Assembly: GCF_006346315.1 (NCBI RefSeq)
Contig: NZ_VDMR01000009.1
Location: 207,122 to 271,121, forward strand
Reading direction: 5' to 3'
Source: Nocardioides litoris
GTDB taxonomy: Bacteria; Actinomycetota; Actinomycetes; Propionibacteriales; Nocardioidaceae
DNA length: 64,000 nucleotides
In this document: positions 34,640 through 43,104 of the stretch, piece by piece
Numbering within the stretch: position 1 is the stretch's first letter
Layout: each line of letters begins with the position of its first letter
The notes under the pieces: generated by a model
What the model was told of the DNA's origin: nothing
Database searches by the model: none
The model's input: only the letters and a program-made list of their open reading frames with translations
Program-made: the position numbers and the translations under genes

Positions 34640-35325
34640 CGACGGGTCGCGTCCGCGAGGACGGCGGCGAGACTGTCGGTACCAGGCGTTCCGCGGAGCG
34701 GAACGAATCGGCGGTCGGTCAGGTCCGCGGCGAGCAGCGCGGCCGCGCGGTCCAGCCCGAGGCGCGCGCACGTCGCGAGCTCCTCGACCACCTCGAGGTC
34801 CCGGGGCAGGGCGTGGCGCAACCGGTCGACGTCGCGCAGGACCTGCGCGTGCTGGTTGGCCAGCGCCACGCCCGAGTGCTGCGCGTGGTGGGCGCTGAGC
34901 CCGCCGCCCGGGGAGACCTCCAGGTGGTAGGTGGTGTCAACGATCCCGAGCGCTCGGCACACCCGGTCCGACTCGTCCTCCGCGGGGCCGAGGACGCCCA
35001 ACGCCGGCAGCACCGAGGGGTCGTAGAACCACACGGTCCAGCGGCAGTCGAGGTACTCGTCGTCGACCGAGACCGCTGTGCCGGTCGGCCCGAGGAGCCG
35101 CTGCGTGGTGGCCACCAGGTGGAGCTGGCGCGACGCGGCGGCCGCGACGGTCACGTGGCCCGCAGCGACCAGGGGCAGGGTGGCTCGCTCGCCGGGAGGG
35201 AGGTGGCGCACGTGGTCGAGGTAGGTCGTGTGGACCGTCCAGACGTAGTCGCGCACTGCTGTCCGGACCGCTTCCGGGTCGGGCCGGCCGGCCGCCTCGG
35301 GTGCGTCGTCGCCGTCGTCGCTCAT
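34636..35325 (-). CDS. Unknown protein of the IclR-Rieske operon
   Basis: I do not recognise this 229-residue soluble protein. It has an acidic Ala-rich N-terminus and a helical region (VRDYVWTVHTTYLDHVRHL), then YLDCRWTVWFYDPSVL, and a His-rich stretch (LSAHHAQHSGVAL). There are no transmembrane helices and no clear metal or nucleotide motif. It is the first gene of the minus-strand operon and overlaps the IclR start (ATGA), so it is tied to the aromatic cluster. ATG 35325 is used; a GTG at 35358 is also in frame. Confidence 0.6.
   Translation of the reverse strand: MSDDGDDAPEAAGRPDPEAVRTAVRDYVWTVHTTYLDHVRHLPPGERATLPLVAAGHVTVAAAASRQLHLVATTQRLLGPTGTAVSVDDEYLDCRWTVWFYDPSVLPALGVLGPAEDESDRVCRALGIVDTTYHLEVSPGGGLSAHHAQHSGVALANQHAQVLRDVDRLRHALPRDLEVVEELATCARLGLDRAAALLAADLTDRRFVPLRGTPGTDSLAAVLADATRR
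34688..34704. promoter_or_regulatory. Candidate IclR site GTTCCG-N5-CGGAAC inside the unknown gene
   Basis: A perfect palindrome with 7-bp arms (GTTCCGC, GCGGAAC) around GGA. It is near-identical to the site at 35367-35383 and shares its half-sites with 48888-48904. Being intragenic and 49-65 bases before the IclR start, it could act in autoregulation. Confidence 0.5.
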
Positions 35326-35366
35326 CGCCTCAGGGTGCCCGCTGGAGAGGTGCGTCACAAACTTGT

Positions 35367-35383
35367 GTCCCTCTCCGCGGAAC
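35367..35383. promoter_or_regulatory. Candidate IclR operator in the divergent promoter
   Basis: On the minus strand it reads GTTCCG-CGGAG-AGGGAC, 15 of 17 bases the same as the palindrome at 34688. It lies between the IclR operon and the tandem extradiol dioxygenase genes, 43 bases before the latter. A second small palindrome, CACAA-AC-TTGTG (35356-35367), abuts it. Confidence 0.55.
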
Positions 35384-35425
35384 GATCATGCCCGCGGGTG
35401 AGGTCGCCGACCTACGTTCCTCGGC

Positions 35426-36532
35426 ATGGGCAACGTGAATGGCACCACACCCGGATCGCCGGGAGAGGTCGACCTCGCCGAGGGGACCCCGGCCGGCGCG
35501 ACCCGGGTGATGGCCCCCGACGCCCCGCCCGACGGACAGCGCTTCGACCCGTCCGACTCGCGGCAGGCCCGACGCAGCACGGTCGCCGGCCGCCCGCGCG
35601 GGATCCTGCGCCTCGGCCACGTCGACGTGACCGTGACCGACCTCGACCTCGCGACCTCGTACTACACCGGGGTCATGGGCATGGAGGTGACGGCGCGCAC
35701 CGACGACTCGGTCTACCTCAAGTGCTGGGACGAGGAGGACCACCACTCGCTCCGGCTGCGCTACGCCTCGCGGATGGGCATGGACCTCATGTCGTTCAAG
35801 GTCCACCACGAGGACGACCTGGCCGACCTCGAGAGCCGCGTCACGCGCTTCGGCTTCCCGGTGGAGCGCCTGGCCAGGGGCGACGCGCTCGGCCAGGGGG
35901 AGTCGATCCGGTTCTCGACGCCCAGCGGCCACGTCATGGAGCTCTACGCCGAGGTCGAGAAGCTCGGCACCTCCCGGCCTCGCCACCACGCGCTGCGGGA
36001 GGAGCTGGCCGCCGAGATGGACCTGGGCCAGCTCTACCGCGACCAGATCGCCCCGCCGCGCATGGACCACATGCTCATCACCGCCGAGGAGGTGGGGGAG
36101 TCGACGCAGTTCTACATGGACGTGCTCGGCTTCCGCATCACCGAGCAGCTCCTTGACGGCAACGGCCACCAGCTGGGCACCTGGATGGAGCGCTCGCACT
36201 CCCCGCACGACCTCGCCGTCGTGCACGGGGCCAACGGCGGCCTGCACCACTTCGCCTACTGGCTCGACGACTGGGACGACGTGCGGAGCGCCGCCGACAT
36301 CCTCGCCTTCAACGGCGTCCAGGTCGACGTCGGACCCACACGCCACGGCATCACGCGCGGCTCGACCATCTACTTCTTCGACCCCCTCGGAACCCGCAAC
36401 GAGGTCTTCACCGGTGGCTACCGGCCCGACCCCGACTTCCCGACCCTGACCTGGACCGAGGACAACATCGGCCGAGCGATCTTCTACTACGAGGGTGAGC
36501 TCAACGACCGCTTCATGAAGGTGCACACCTGA
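35426..36532 (+). CDS. XylE-type extradiol dioxygenase, N-terminally extended (first copy)
   Basis: This 368-residue protein has a 50-residue unstructured N-terminal extension and then two VOC domains resembling catechol 2,3-dioxygenase. Iron ligands are in RMDHMLI (His), GLHHFAYW (His) and TRNEVFTGG (Glu). The C-terminus NDRFMKVHT closely recalls XylE. It would cleave a catechol next to the hydroxyls to a 2-hydroxymuconic semialdehyde. The extension could be trimmed if an internal ATG near 35510 is the real start. It is the first gene of the long plus-strand operon. Confidence 0.85.
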   Translation: MGNVNGTTPGSPGEVDLAEGTPAGATRVMAPDAPPDGQRFDPSDSRQARRSTVAGRPRGILRLGHVDVTVTDLDLATSYYTGVMGMEVTARTDDSVYLKCWDEEDHHSLRLRYASRMGMDLMSFKVHHEDDLADLESRVTRFGFPVERLARGDALGQGESIRFSTPSGHVMELYAEVEKLGTSRPRHHALREELAAEMDLGQLYRDQIAPPRMDHMLITAEEVGESTQFYMDVLGFRITEQLLDGNGHQLGTWMERSHSPHDLAVVHGANGGLHHFAYWLDDWDDVRSAADILAFNGVQVDVGPTRHGITRGSTIYFFDPLGTRNEVFTGGYRPDPDFPTLTWTEDNIGRAIFYYEGELNDRFMKVHT

Positions 36533-37443
36533 TGACGATTCTGAGACTGTCCCACGTCGAGCTCCGGGTCCCCGACCTCGAGCTGGCCACCGCCTACTAC
36601 TCCGAGGTCGTCGGCATGGTCGAGACCGGGAGGGACGCACAGCGGGTCTTCCTGAAGTGCTGGGACGAGCACCAGCACCACAGCGTGGTCCTCACCCTCG
36701 AGCCCACGCACGGGCTCAACCACTTCGGCTTCAAGGTCACCGACGCCGAGGACCTCGACCTCTACCAGCAGCGGCTCGAGGCGGCCGGCGTCGCCGTGCA
36801 GCGCTACGCCGCCGACGAGTGGGCCCCCGGCCACGGCACCTCGATCCGCTTCCAGCTGCCGAGCGGGCACGTGATGGAGCTGGTCTACGGCATGCAGCAG
36901 GTCGGCAACCTGCTCCCGCAGACCAACCCGCCCCCGCGACCGATGGGCCTGGTCGGGATCGCCCCGCCGCGCGTCGACCACCTGTTCCTCACCGCCGAGG
37001 AGGTCGACACCAACACCCAGTTCCTCGTCGAGCATCTCGACTTCCGGCTCACCGAGCAGGTGATGGGTGACGACGGGTACCAGATCGCCAGCTGGCTCGA
37101 GGTCTCCCACCGCTCCCACGACATCGCGTTCATCACCGGCCCCAACCAGGGCCTGCACCACGTCGCGTTCTGGGTCGACGGCTGGAACGACCTGCGCAGT
37201 GCCGCCGACGTCTGCGTCTACCACGGGGTCAACGTCGAGACGAACCCCACGCGCCACGGGGTCACCCGGGGCCAGTGCCTGTACTTCTTCGACCCGGTCG
37301 GCAACCGCAACGAGATGTTCACGGGTGGCTACTGGATCGATCCGGGCGCCGAGCCGATCACGTGGACCGAGGCCGAGATGGGGCGTGCGATGTTCTACTA
37401 CGACGGCGTCGTCAACCAGCAGTTCCTCACGGTCCACAGCTGA
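36532..37443 (+). CDS. XylE-type extradiol dioxygenase (second copy)
   Basis: This 303-residue protein is close to the 307 of XylE. Ligands can be placed at His150 (RVDHLFL), His210 (GLHHVAFW) and Glu261 (NRNEMFTGGYW). It is paralogous to the preceding gene and overlaps it by one base. The two differ substantially, so they may act on differently substituted catechols rather than being a recent duplication. Confidence 0.87.
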   Translation: MTILRLSHVELRVPDLELATAYYSEVVGMVETGRDAQRVFLKCWDEHQHHSVVLTLEPTHGLNHFGFKVTDAEDLDLYQQRLEAAGVAVQRYAADEWAPGHGTSIRFQLPSGHVMELVYGMQQVGNLLPQTNPPPRPMGLVGIAPPRVDHLFLTAEEVDTNTQFLVEHLDFRLTEQVMGDDGYQIASWLEVSHRSHDIAFITGPNQGLHHVAFWVDGWNDLRSAADVCVYHGVNVETNPTRHGVTRGQCLYFFDPVGNRNEMFTGGYWIDPGAEPITWTEAEMGRAMFYYDGVVNQQFLTVHS

Positions 37444-38492
37444 TGACGACCGACGACCGGGTGGACTCGCCCTCGTTCCCGCGCACGGAGCGGGGTGACG
37501 CTCCGGCCTACCTCAGCCGTCACCTCGCTCGACGCTCGGCGCCCGTCGCCGACCCGGCTGCGCGCGGCGACGAGTCGCTGCCGCTCTACCTGCGCCAGCA
37601 CCGTGGACGCGAGCACCGCTCCGACCCGGTGATGTACGACGGCAACGTCGTCGGCTCCGCACGCGCCTGGGCCGAGGTCACCCGCACCAAGGAGATCGTC
37701 CCCGAGCGCCGCGACCAGCTCGGCGACGTCGAGTGCGACGTCTACCTGGTCCGCCACGGCGAGACCCAAGGCTACTCCTCCGAGTCCGGGCTGACGCCGC
37801 TCGGCTCGTGGCAGGCCCATCGCCGCGGACAGGAGCTGGCCCGCCGCGTCACCGACGGCATGCAGGTCGAGCTGCTGTGCGCGCCGACCAACCGGGCCCG
37901 GCAGACCGCTGAGCACGTGCGGCGCGGGCTGCTCGACAACGTGTCGCTCTTCGGCCGTGAGGCGGCGATCGGCGAGCTGCGCGACTCCGCGGACTTCCGC
38001 AACTTCGAGGTCGCCACCCCGGCCGGACCCCGCGACGTGACCAGCGCGTTCCGTCAGTACCAGCGGGAGATGGAGAAGTACGAGCGGGTCGGGCTGGGCG
38101 AGCGCCCGGGCTGGCTGGTCGACGTCGACCGCTTCTGGGGCATCCAGAAGGGCGGCGGCGACCCGATCACCCACTGGCTGACCATGCCGATGATGTACTT
38201 CGAGCCGCCGGTGTCCTGCGTGCGCCGGTTCTGGCGCGGCATCCTCGCCGCCCGTGAGCGCAGCGACGCCAGGACGGTCGTCGTCGCGACCCACTCGGGT
38301 CCCATCCGCGCCTTCGCGACCCTCGCCATGGGCTACGACCCGGGCGAGCCGTTCAACACCGAGTTCGTCCGGGTGCGCCTGCTCGCCGGCGGGACCACCG
38401 CCCTCGTGCTCTACCGCAACCGGGTCCAGGAGGTCGGCGTCCCCGACCTCGACGCCCTGCCGCCCAGCGCCGACCGTCGATTCCAGGAGTAG
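37443..38492 (+). CDS. Histidine phosphatase, CreD-like aryl-phosphate phosphatase candidate
   Basis: This 349-residue protein has the phosphatase core from about residue 99: DVYLVRHGETQGY with the nucleophilic His, APTNRARQTAEHVRRG, and VVVATHSGPIRAFATLAMG with the second catalytic His. A 95-residue N-terminal extension precedes it. Its place directly before the two phosphotransferase genes matches the Corynebacterium glutamicum cre cluster, where CreD removes phosphate from aryl phosphates. The role as aryl phosphatase is inferred from that. Its ATG overlaps the previous stop. Confidence 0.82.
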   Translation: MTTDDRVDSPSFPRTERGDAPAYLSRHLARRSAPVADPAARGDESLPLYLRQHRGREHRSDPVMYDGNVVGSARAWAEVTRTKEIVPERRDQLGDVECDVYLVRHGETQGYSSESGLTPLGSWQAHRRGQELARRVTDGMQVELLCAPTNRARQTAEHVRRGLLDNVSLFGREAAIGELRDSADFRNFEVATPAGPRDVTSAFRQYQREMEKYERVGLGERPGWLVDVDRFWGIQKGGGDPITHWLTMPMMYFEPPVSCVRRFWRGILAARERSDARTVVVATHSGPIRAFATLAMGYDPGEPFNTEFVRVRLLAGGTTALVLYRNRVQEVGVPDLDALPPSADRRFQE

Positions 38493-38496
38493 TGCC

Positions 38497-39612
38497 ATGA
38501 CCACGTACGCCGACAACGACAGTGCCATCCAGTTCGACGCGCTGGTCCTCGACCAGCACCTGCGCGTGGGCGGCAAGTGCGCCTCGCTGGGCACGATGAG
38601 CCAGGCGGGTCTGCCGGTCCCGCCCGGCTTCGCCGTCACCACCGACGTCTTCGTCGACGCCCGTGAGGCCTCGGGCCTGATGGCGCAGATCAGCGAGATC
38701 GTGGCCGGCGTCGACACCGAGGACCAGACCGCGTTGTCCTCGGCCGCGATGCAGGCCCGCGACCTCATCCTCGGCTGGCCGATCGCCACGGAGCACGAGC
38801 GCTGCATCCGCGGGAAGTACGCCGACCTGTGCCTGCTGAGCGGCGTCGAGGACGTCCCGGTCGCGGTGCGGTCCTCGGCCACCTCGGAGGACTCGCCCGA
38901 CGCGTCGTTCGCCGGCGAGCACGACACCTATCTGTGGGTCTGCGGCATCGACGAGGTCCTCGAGAAGATCCGGTCCTGCTGGGCCAGCCTGTTCACCGAG
39001 CGCGCGATCACCTACCGCAACCAGATGGGCTACGACCACGCCGAGGTCGACATGGCCGTGGCGGTGCAGAAGATGGTGCGACCCCGGGCCGCGGGCGTCG
39101 CGTTCACGCTCGACCCGTCCAACGGTGACCGCTCCGGTATCTGCATCGACGCGGCGTGGGGCTTCGGCGAGGGTGTCGTCTCCGGGGACGTCACTCCCGA
39201 CAACTTCCTGGTGGACAAGGTGATGTGGTCGATCGGACGCCGCACGATCAGCCCGAAGACCCACGCCCACCTTCTCGTCGACGCCACCGACGGCGCAGGC
39301 CACCCGCAGGTCGCCCGCGTCGAGCTCCCGGCCGACCAGGTCGACGTCCCGTGCCTGACCGACGACGAGGTCGTCGCCATCGCCCGGCTGGCCCGCGCCG
39401 CCGAGAAGCACTACGGCTGCCCGCAGGACATCGAGTGGGCCGTCGACGACGACCTCCCGGCCGGCGAGGACGTCGTCCTGCTGCAGGCCCGCCCCGAGAC
39501 GGTGTGGAGCAAGAAGTCGCGCAGCGTCGGCCAGCAGGGCGACCTCGTCTCGTCCATCGTCGACACCCTCGTCAACCCCCTCTCGGCGCGCTCGGGCACC
39601 CCGTCGGCCTGA
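38497..39612 (+). CDS. PEP-synthase-like ATP-binding subunit (CreH/PpsB-like)
   Basis: This 371-residue protein corresponds to the N-terminal ATP-grasp half of PEP synthase only. Features are FDALVLDQHLRVGGKCASLG, PPGFAVTT, VRSSATSEDSPDASFAGEHD, GVAFTLDPSNGD, AAWGFGEGVVSGDVTPDNF and VVLLQARPETVW. With the next gene it would use ATP to phosphorylate an acceptor. Phenylphosphate synthase of Thauera is split the same way (about 40 kDa ATP-binding and 70 kDa His-bearing subunits), as is the 4-cresol-phosphorylating CreH/CreI pair. An ordinary PEP synthase would be one chain, so an aryl acceptor is favoured by split, order and context. Confidence 0.82.
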   Translation: MTTYADNDSAIQFDALVLDQHLRVGGKCASLGTMSQAGLPVPPGFAVTTDVFVDAREASGLMAQISEIVAGVDTEDQTALSSAAMQARDLILGWPIATEHERCIRGKYADLCLLSGVEDVPVAVRSSATSEDSPDASFAGEHDTYLWVCGIDEVLEKIRSCWASLFTERAITYRNQMGYDHAEVDMAVAVQKMVRPRAAGVAFTLDPSNGDRSGICIDAAWGFGEGVVSGDVTPDNFLVDKVMWSIGRRTISPKTHAHLLVDATDGAGHPQVARVELPADQVDVPCLTDDEVVAIARLARAAEKHYGCPQDIEWAVDDDLPAGEDVVLLQARPETVWSKKSRSVGQQGDLVSSIVDTLVNPLSARSGTPSA

Positions 39613-39665
39613 CTCGGGTCAGCACCCCCTCACCCACCCATCCCACCGGACCAAGGACTGTTCCC

Positions 39666-41474
39666 ATGGCTGATCGCTTCCCGAGCCCGTTCGACATCGA
39701 GACCCCCGACGGCGCCGAGGGCTGGAGGGACCTCTACAGCTACTCCTCGCTCTTCGGTGAGGAGCGACGCACCTACGAGGACGGCGGCTTCTGGTTCCAC
39801 GACGGCGTGCACTGGCCCGAGGCGCTCACGCCGTGGGACACCACCCTGTTCGAGTTCGCAATAGCCTCGCTTTCGCAGTACAACACCCGCCACTACCTCA
39901 TCCCCCCGGCGTACGGCGTCGACTACCGGATCCTCAACGGCTACGTCTACCTGTCTCCGGTGCCGGCGCCCGACGAGGAGATCGAGGCCCGGGTCCCGCT
40001 GTTCATGGAGCGGGCCGGCTACTACTTCGGCAACTGGGACCGGCTCTACGACGACTGGCTCGTCAAGATCCGCGACCTCGTGCGCCAGCTCACCGAGCTC
40101 GACTTCAGCGCGCTGCCGGTCATGGAGCCGATGGAGGTCATCACCTCCGGTGCCGGGCAGGGCGCCGGCAACGCGCTGCTCTCGAGCTACCACCGGCTGC
40201 TCGACCACGCGCTGACGCTGTGGCAGTTCCACTTCGAGTTCCTCAACCTCGGCTACGCCGCCTACCTCGACTTCTTCGGCTTCTGCAAGGCCGCCTTCCC
40301 CTCGATCCCCGACCTGGCGGTCGCCAAGATGGTGGCCGGCGTCGACGTGGACCTGTTCCGCCCCGACGACGAGCTCAAGCGCCTGGCGCGGCTCGCGGTC
40401 AGCTCGGGCATCGACGACCGCTTCTCCGGCGAGGTGCTGGAGATCTGGCCGCGCCTGGAGGCCGACGAGGCCGGCAAGGCGTGGATCGACGAGTGGACGG
40501 TCGCGGCGGAGCCGTGGTTCAACTTCTCGACCGGCTCGGGCTTCTACCACTCCGACAAGATCTGGATCCAGAACGTCGAGGTGCCGCTCGGCTACATCGC
40601 CGACTACATCGTCAAGGTCAAGGACGGCAAGGACCTCGACCGCCCGGTCGCCGCGCTCCACGACGAGCGCGACCGGGTGGTCTCCGAGTACCGCGAGCTG
40701 CTCGACTCCGACGAGGACCGCGAGGCCTTCGACGCCAAGCTCGGCCTGTCGCGCACCGTGTTCCCCTACGTCGAGAACCACAACTTCTACGTCGAGCACT
40801 GGGCGCACTCGGTGATCTTCCGCAAGATGCGCGACCTCGGCGGCGTGCTCGAGGAGGCCGGCTTCATCACCGACGCTGCCGACGTCTTCATGTTCAAGCG
40901 CTCCGAGGTCTCCGACGTCCTCTTCGACCTCTACAAGGGGTGGGCCGTCGGGGCCCCGGCGCGCGGGCCGTCCTACTGGCCCGGGGAGATCGAGCGCCGT
41001 CGCGGGATCCACGACGCGCTGAAGTCGTGGTCGGCACCCCCCGCGCTCGGCGTGCCTCCCGAGGTGGTCACCGAGCCCTTCACCGTCATGCTCTGGGGCA
41101 TCACCTCCGACTCGGTCGCGGCCTGGCTCAACGCCGGCGGCGAGGGCGAGGAGGGCGTCCTGACCGGGTTCGCCGCCTCACCGGGCCTGGTCGAGGGGCC
41201 GGCCCGCGTCATCAGCGGAGCCGAGCAGATCTCGGAGATCCAGGAGGGCGAGATCCTCGTCGCCACCCTCACGGCCCCGTCGTGGGCGCCCGTGTTCGGC
41301 AAGATCAAGGCGACCGTCACCGACGTCGGCGGGATGATGAGCCACGCGGCGATCGTGTGCCGCGAGTACGGCCTGCCCGCGGTCACCGGTACGGCCTTCG
41401 GCACCACGACCATCAAGACCGGCCAGATGCTCCGCGTCGACGGCAACACCGGCAAGGTCACGATCCTCGACTGA
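39666..41474 (+). CDS. PEP-utilising phosphohistidine subunit (CreI/PpsA-like)
   Basis: This 602-residue protein has a long aromatic-rich central domain (residues 1-480, probably acceptor binding) and a C-terminal mobile phosphohistidine domain. The swivelling His is His560 in GGMMSHAAIVCREYGLPAV. This resembles the acceptor and His domains of phenylphosphate synthase and rifampin phosphotransferase, not the TIM-barrel of true PEP synthase. The central domain would bind the phenolic substrate. It lies 53 bases after the ATP-binding subunit. Rifamycin inactivation is an alternative but is unlikely given the catabolic setting. Confidence 0.82.
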   Translation: MADRFPSPFDIETPDGAEGWRDLYSYSSLFGEERRTYEDGGFWFHDGVHWPEALTPWDTTLFEFAIASLSQYNTRHYLIPPAYGVDYRILNGYVYLSPVPAPDEEIEARVPLFMERAGYYFGNWDRLYDDWLVKIRDLVRQLTELDFSALPVMEPMEVITSGAGQGAGNALLSSYHRLLDHALTLWQFHFEFLNLGYAAYLDFFGFCKAAFPSIPDLAVAKMVAGVDVDLFRPDDELKRLARLAVSSGIDDRFSGEVLEIWPRLEADEAGKAWIDEWTVAAEPWFNFSTGSGFYHSDKIWIQNVEVPLGYIADYIVKVKDGKDLDRPVAALHDERDRVVSEYRELLDSDEDREAFDAKLGLSRTVFPYVENHNFYVEHWAHSVIFRKMRDLGGVLEEAGFITDAADVFMFKRSEVSDVLFDLYKGWAVGAPARGPSYWPGEIERRRGIHDALKSWSAPPALGVPPEVVTEPFTVMLWGITSDSVAAWLNAGGEGEEGVLTGFAASPGLVEGPARVISGAEQISEIQEGEILVATLTAPSWAPVFGKIKATVTDVGGMMSHAAIVCREYGLPAVTGTAFGTTTIKTGQMLRVDGNTGKVTILD

Positions 41475-41558
41475 CCGCCCGCCCCTCGAGGTCGCGCCCG
41501 CGCGTCCTCCCGGCCCCCAGACACACCGCACCCACACCCACCTGCAAGGAGACACACC

Positions 41559-42815
41559 ATGCTGACGGTCGAGCAGAACGAAGAGCTGACCAGCGTCGGA
41601 CCCGGCACGCCCATGGGCGAGGTGCTGCGCCGCTACTGGTACCCCATCGCCTTCGAGCAGGACTTCGACACCAAGCCCAGCAAGACCGTCCGGCTCCTGG
41701 GCGAGAACTGGACGCTCTACAAGACGCCGTCCGGACGCTACGGCATCATCGGCGAGTCCTGCCCCCACCGCCGCGCCTCCCTGACCTACGGGATCGTGCA
41801 CGAGGACGGCATCCGCTGCGGCTACCACGGCTGGAAGTACGACTTCGACGGCCAGTGCGTCGAGCAGCCGGCCGAGAACGACAACTCGACGTTCCGCGAC
41901 AAGATCAAGGCCAAGGCCGGCTCCGCCCAGACCCTGGGCGGCATGGTCTGGGTCTACGTCGGACCCGGCCCGGTGCCGGAGCTGCCGCGCTTCGACGTCT
42001 ACGTCATGGACGGCATCCGCGACATCGGCGTGGCGACGCTGCCCTGCAACTGGCTGCAGATCATGGAGAACTCCGTCGACCCGCACCACGTCGAGTGGCT
42101 GCACGGCGCGTACTTCGAGTTCCTCGGCCAGACCCAGGGCTTCGAGGCACCCAAGTCGTTCCAGAAGAAGCACATCAAGGTCGCGTTCGACGAGTTCGAA
42201 TTCGGCATCATCAAGCGGCGGATGCTCGAGGGCCACTCCGAGGCCGACGACGACTGGGCCATCGGCCACCCGCTGATGTTCCCCTACGGCATGCGCGTCG
42301 GCGGCCAGTGGATCGACCAGATGCAGATCCGCGTCCCGATCGACGACACGCACACCTGGAAGCTCTTCTACTCCCTGCACCACCCCGAGGGCGGCACGTG
42401 GGAGCCGCAGGAGCGGCCGGTCGTCTACGACTACGAGATCTTCGACGAGAACGGCGACTTCGTCACCGACTACGTCGAGGGCCAAGACGTCATGGCCTGG
42501 GTCTCCCAGGGCGCGATCACCGACCGCTCCCAGGAGCACCTCGGGCGCTCCGACCAGGGCGTGGCGATGCTGCGCAAGATGTTCAAGGAGGCGATGGCCT
42601 CCGTCGAGGACGGCGAGGACCCGCCCGGCGTGGTGCGCGAGCACCGCGAGATCATCGAGCTGCCGTGCGAGAAGGACAAGTTCGGCGCCGGCACCGCGTT
42701 CACCGACCAGTGGATCAACGGCGGCTCGATGCGCTACAGCCCGATCCGCGAGGAGCTGCTGGCCCTGCACCGCGACGCCGCCGCCGCCCGGGAGAAGGCC
42801 GGGTCCGGTGCCTGA
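41559..42815 (+). CDS. Rieske non-heme iron oxygenase, phthalate-dioxygenase-like alpha subunit
   Basis: This 418-residue protein has an N-terminal Rieske cluster (Cys68-Pro-His70, Cys87-x2-His90) and a catalytic domain with bridging Asp174 and iron ligands His177 and His182 (D-x2-H-x4-H). The third ligand is the Asp in GRSDQGVAMLRKM. It fits the single-subunit phthalate 4,5-dioxygenase/vanillate demethylase branch. Its reductase is at 43792. It follows the aryl phosphotransferase by 84 bases, with AAGGAG before the ATG, where the cre cluster has a P450 system. Dioxygenation, O-demethylation or methyl hydroxylation of a phosphorylated aromatic are the main options. Confidence 0.9.
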   Translation: MLTVEQNEELTSVGPGTPMGEVLRRYWYPIAFEQDFDTKPSKTVRLLGENWTLYKTPSGRYGIIGESCPHRRASLTYGIVHEDGIRCGYHGWKYDFDGQCVEQPAENDNSTFRDKIKAKAGSAQTLGGMVWVYVGPGPVPELPRFDVYVMDGIRDIGVATLPCNWLQIMENSVDPHHVEWLHGAYFEFLGQTQGFEAPKSFQKKHIKVAFDEFEFGIIKRRMLEGHSEADDDWAIGHPLMFPYGMRVGGQWIDQMQIRVPIDDTHTWKLFYSLHHPEGGTWEPQERPVVYDYEIFDENGDFVTDYVEGQDVMAWVSQGAITDRSQEHLGRSDQGVAMLRKMFKEAMASVEDGEDPPGVVREHREIIELPCEKDKFGAGTAFTDQWINGGSMRYSPIREELLALHRDAAAAREKAGSGA

Positions 42816-43104
42816 CCCGATCAAGGTGGCGGGGCGTGCGGCCCACCACGGCACGATGCCCGCGCTCCCGCCCGACCCGCACCGGCTGCCACCGCCGGGC
42901 GACTGGTTCGCCTCGGACGCCGCGCGGCACCTGCTCGACAAGCCGAAGTTCTGCCCCGCCTGCGCGGCGTCGCTGGACCGCGGCCTGATCAGCGAGTGGT
43001 GGAACGCCGGCGACCGCGTCTTCCTCACCTGGTGCGCCGAGTGCAGGTGGACGGGCAATGTCGTGCTGTTCGCCCACGCCGTCATCGAGGAACCGGAGCA
43101 CTGA
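42808..43104 (+). CDS. Small zinc-ribbon protein
   Basis: This 98-residue protein has two CxxC pairs (FCPAC, WCAEC) about 30 residues apart, typical of a zinc ribbon, with a Pro/His-rich N-terminus. The GTG lies 8 bases inside the end of the Rieske oxygenase gene and the stop touches the HAD start, so it is translated with them. It may be an accessory factor for the oxygenase; function unknown. Confidence 0.65.
   Translation: MPDPIKVAGRAAHHGTMPALPPDPHRLPPPGDWFASDAARHLLDKPKFCPACAASLDRGLISEWWNAGDRVFLTWCAECRWTGNVVLFAHAVIEEPEH

Noticed and set aside
39666..41474. Rifampin phosphotransferase or true PEP synthase
   Set aside because: Rifampin phosphotransferase is a single chain with the ATP-grasp domain fused, and PEP synthase has a C-terminal TIM barrel. 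Here the protein is split and sits in an aromatic operon next to a phosphatase.
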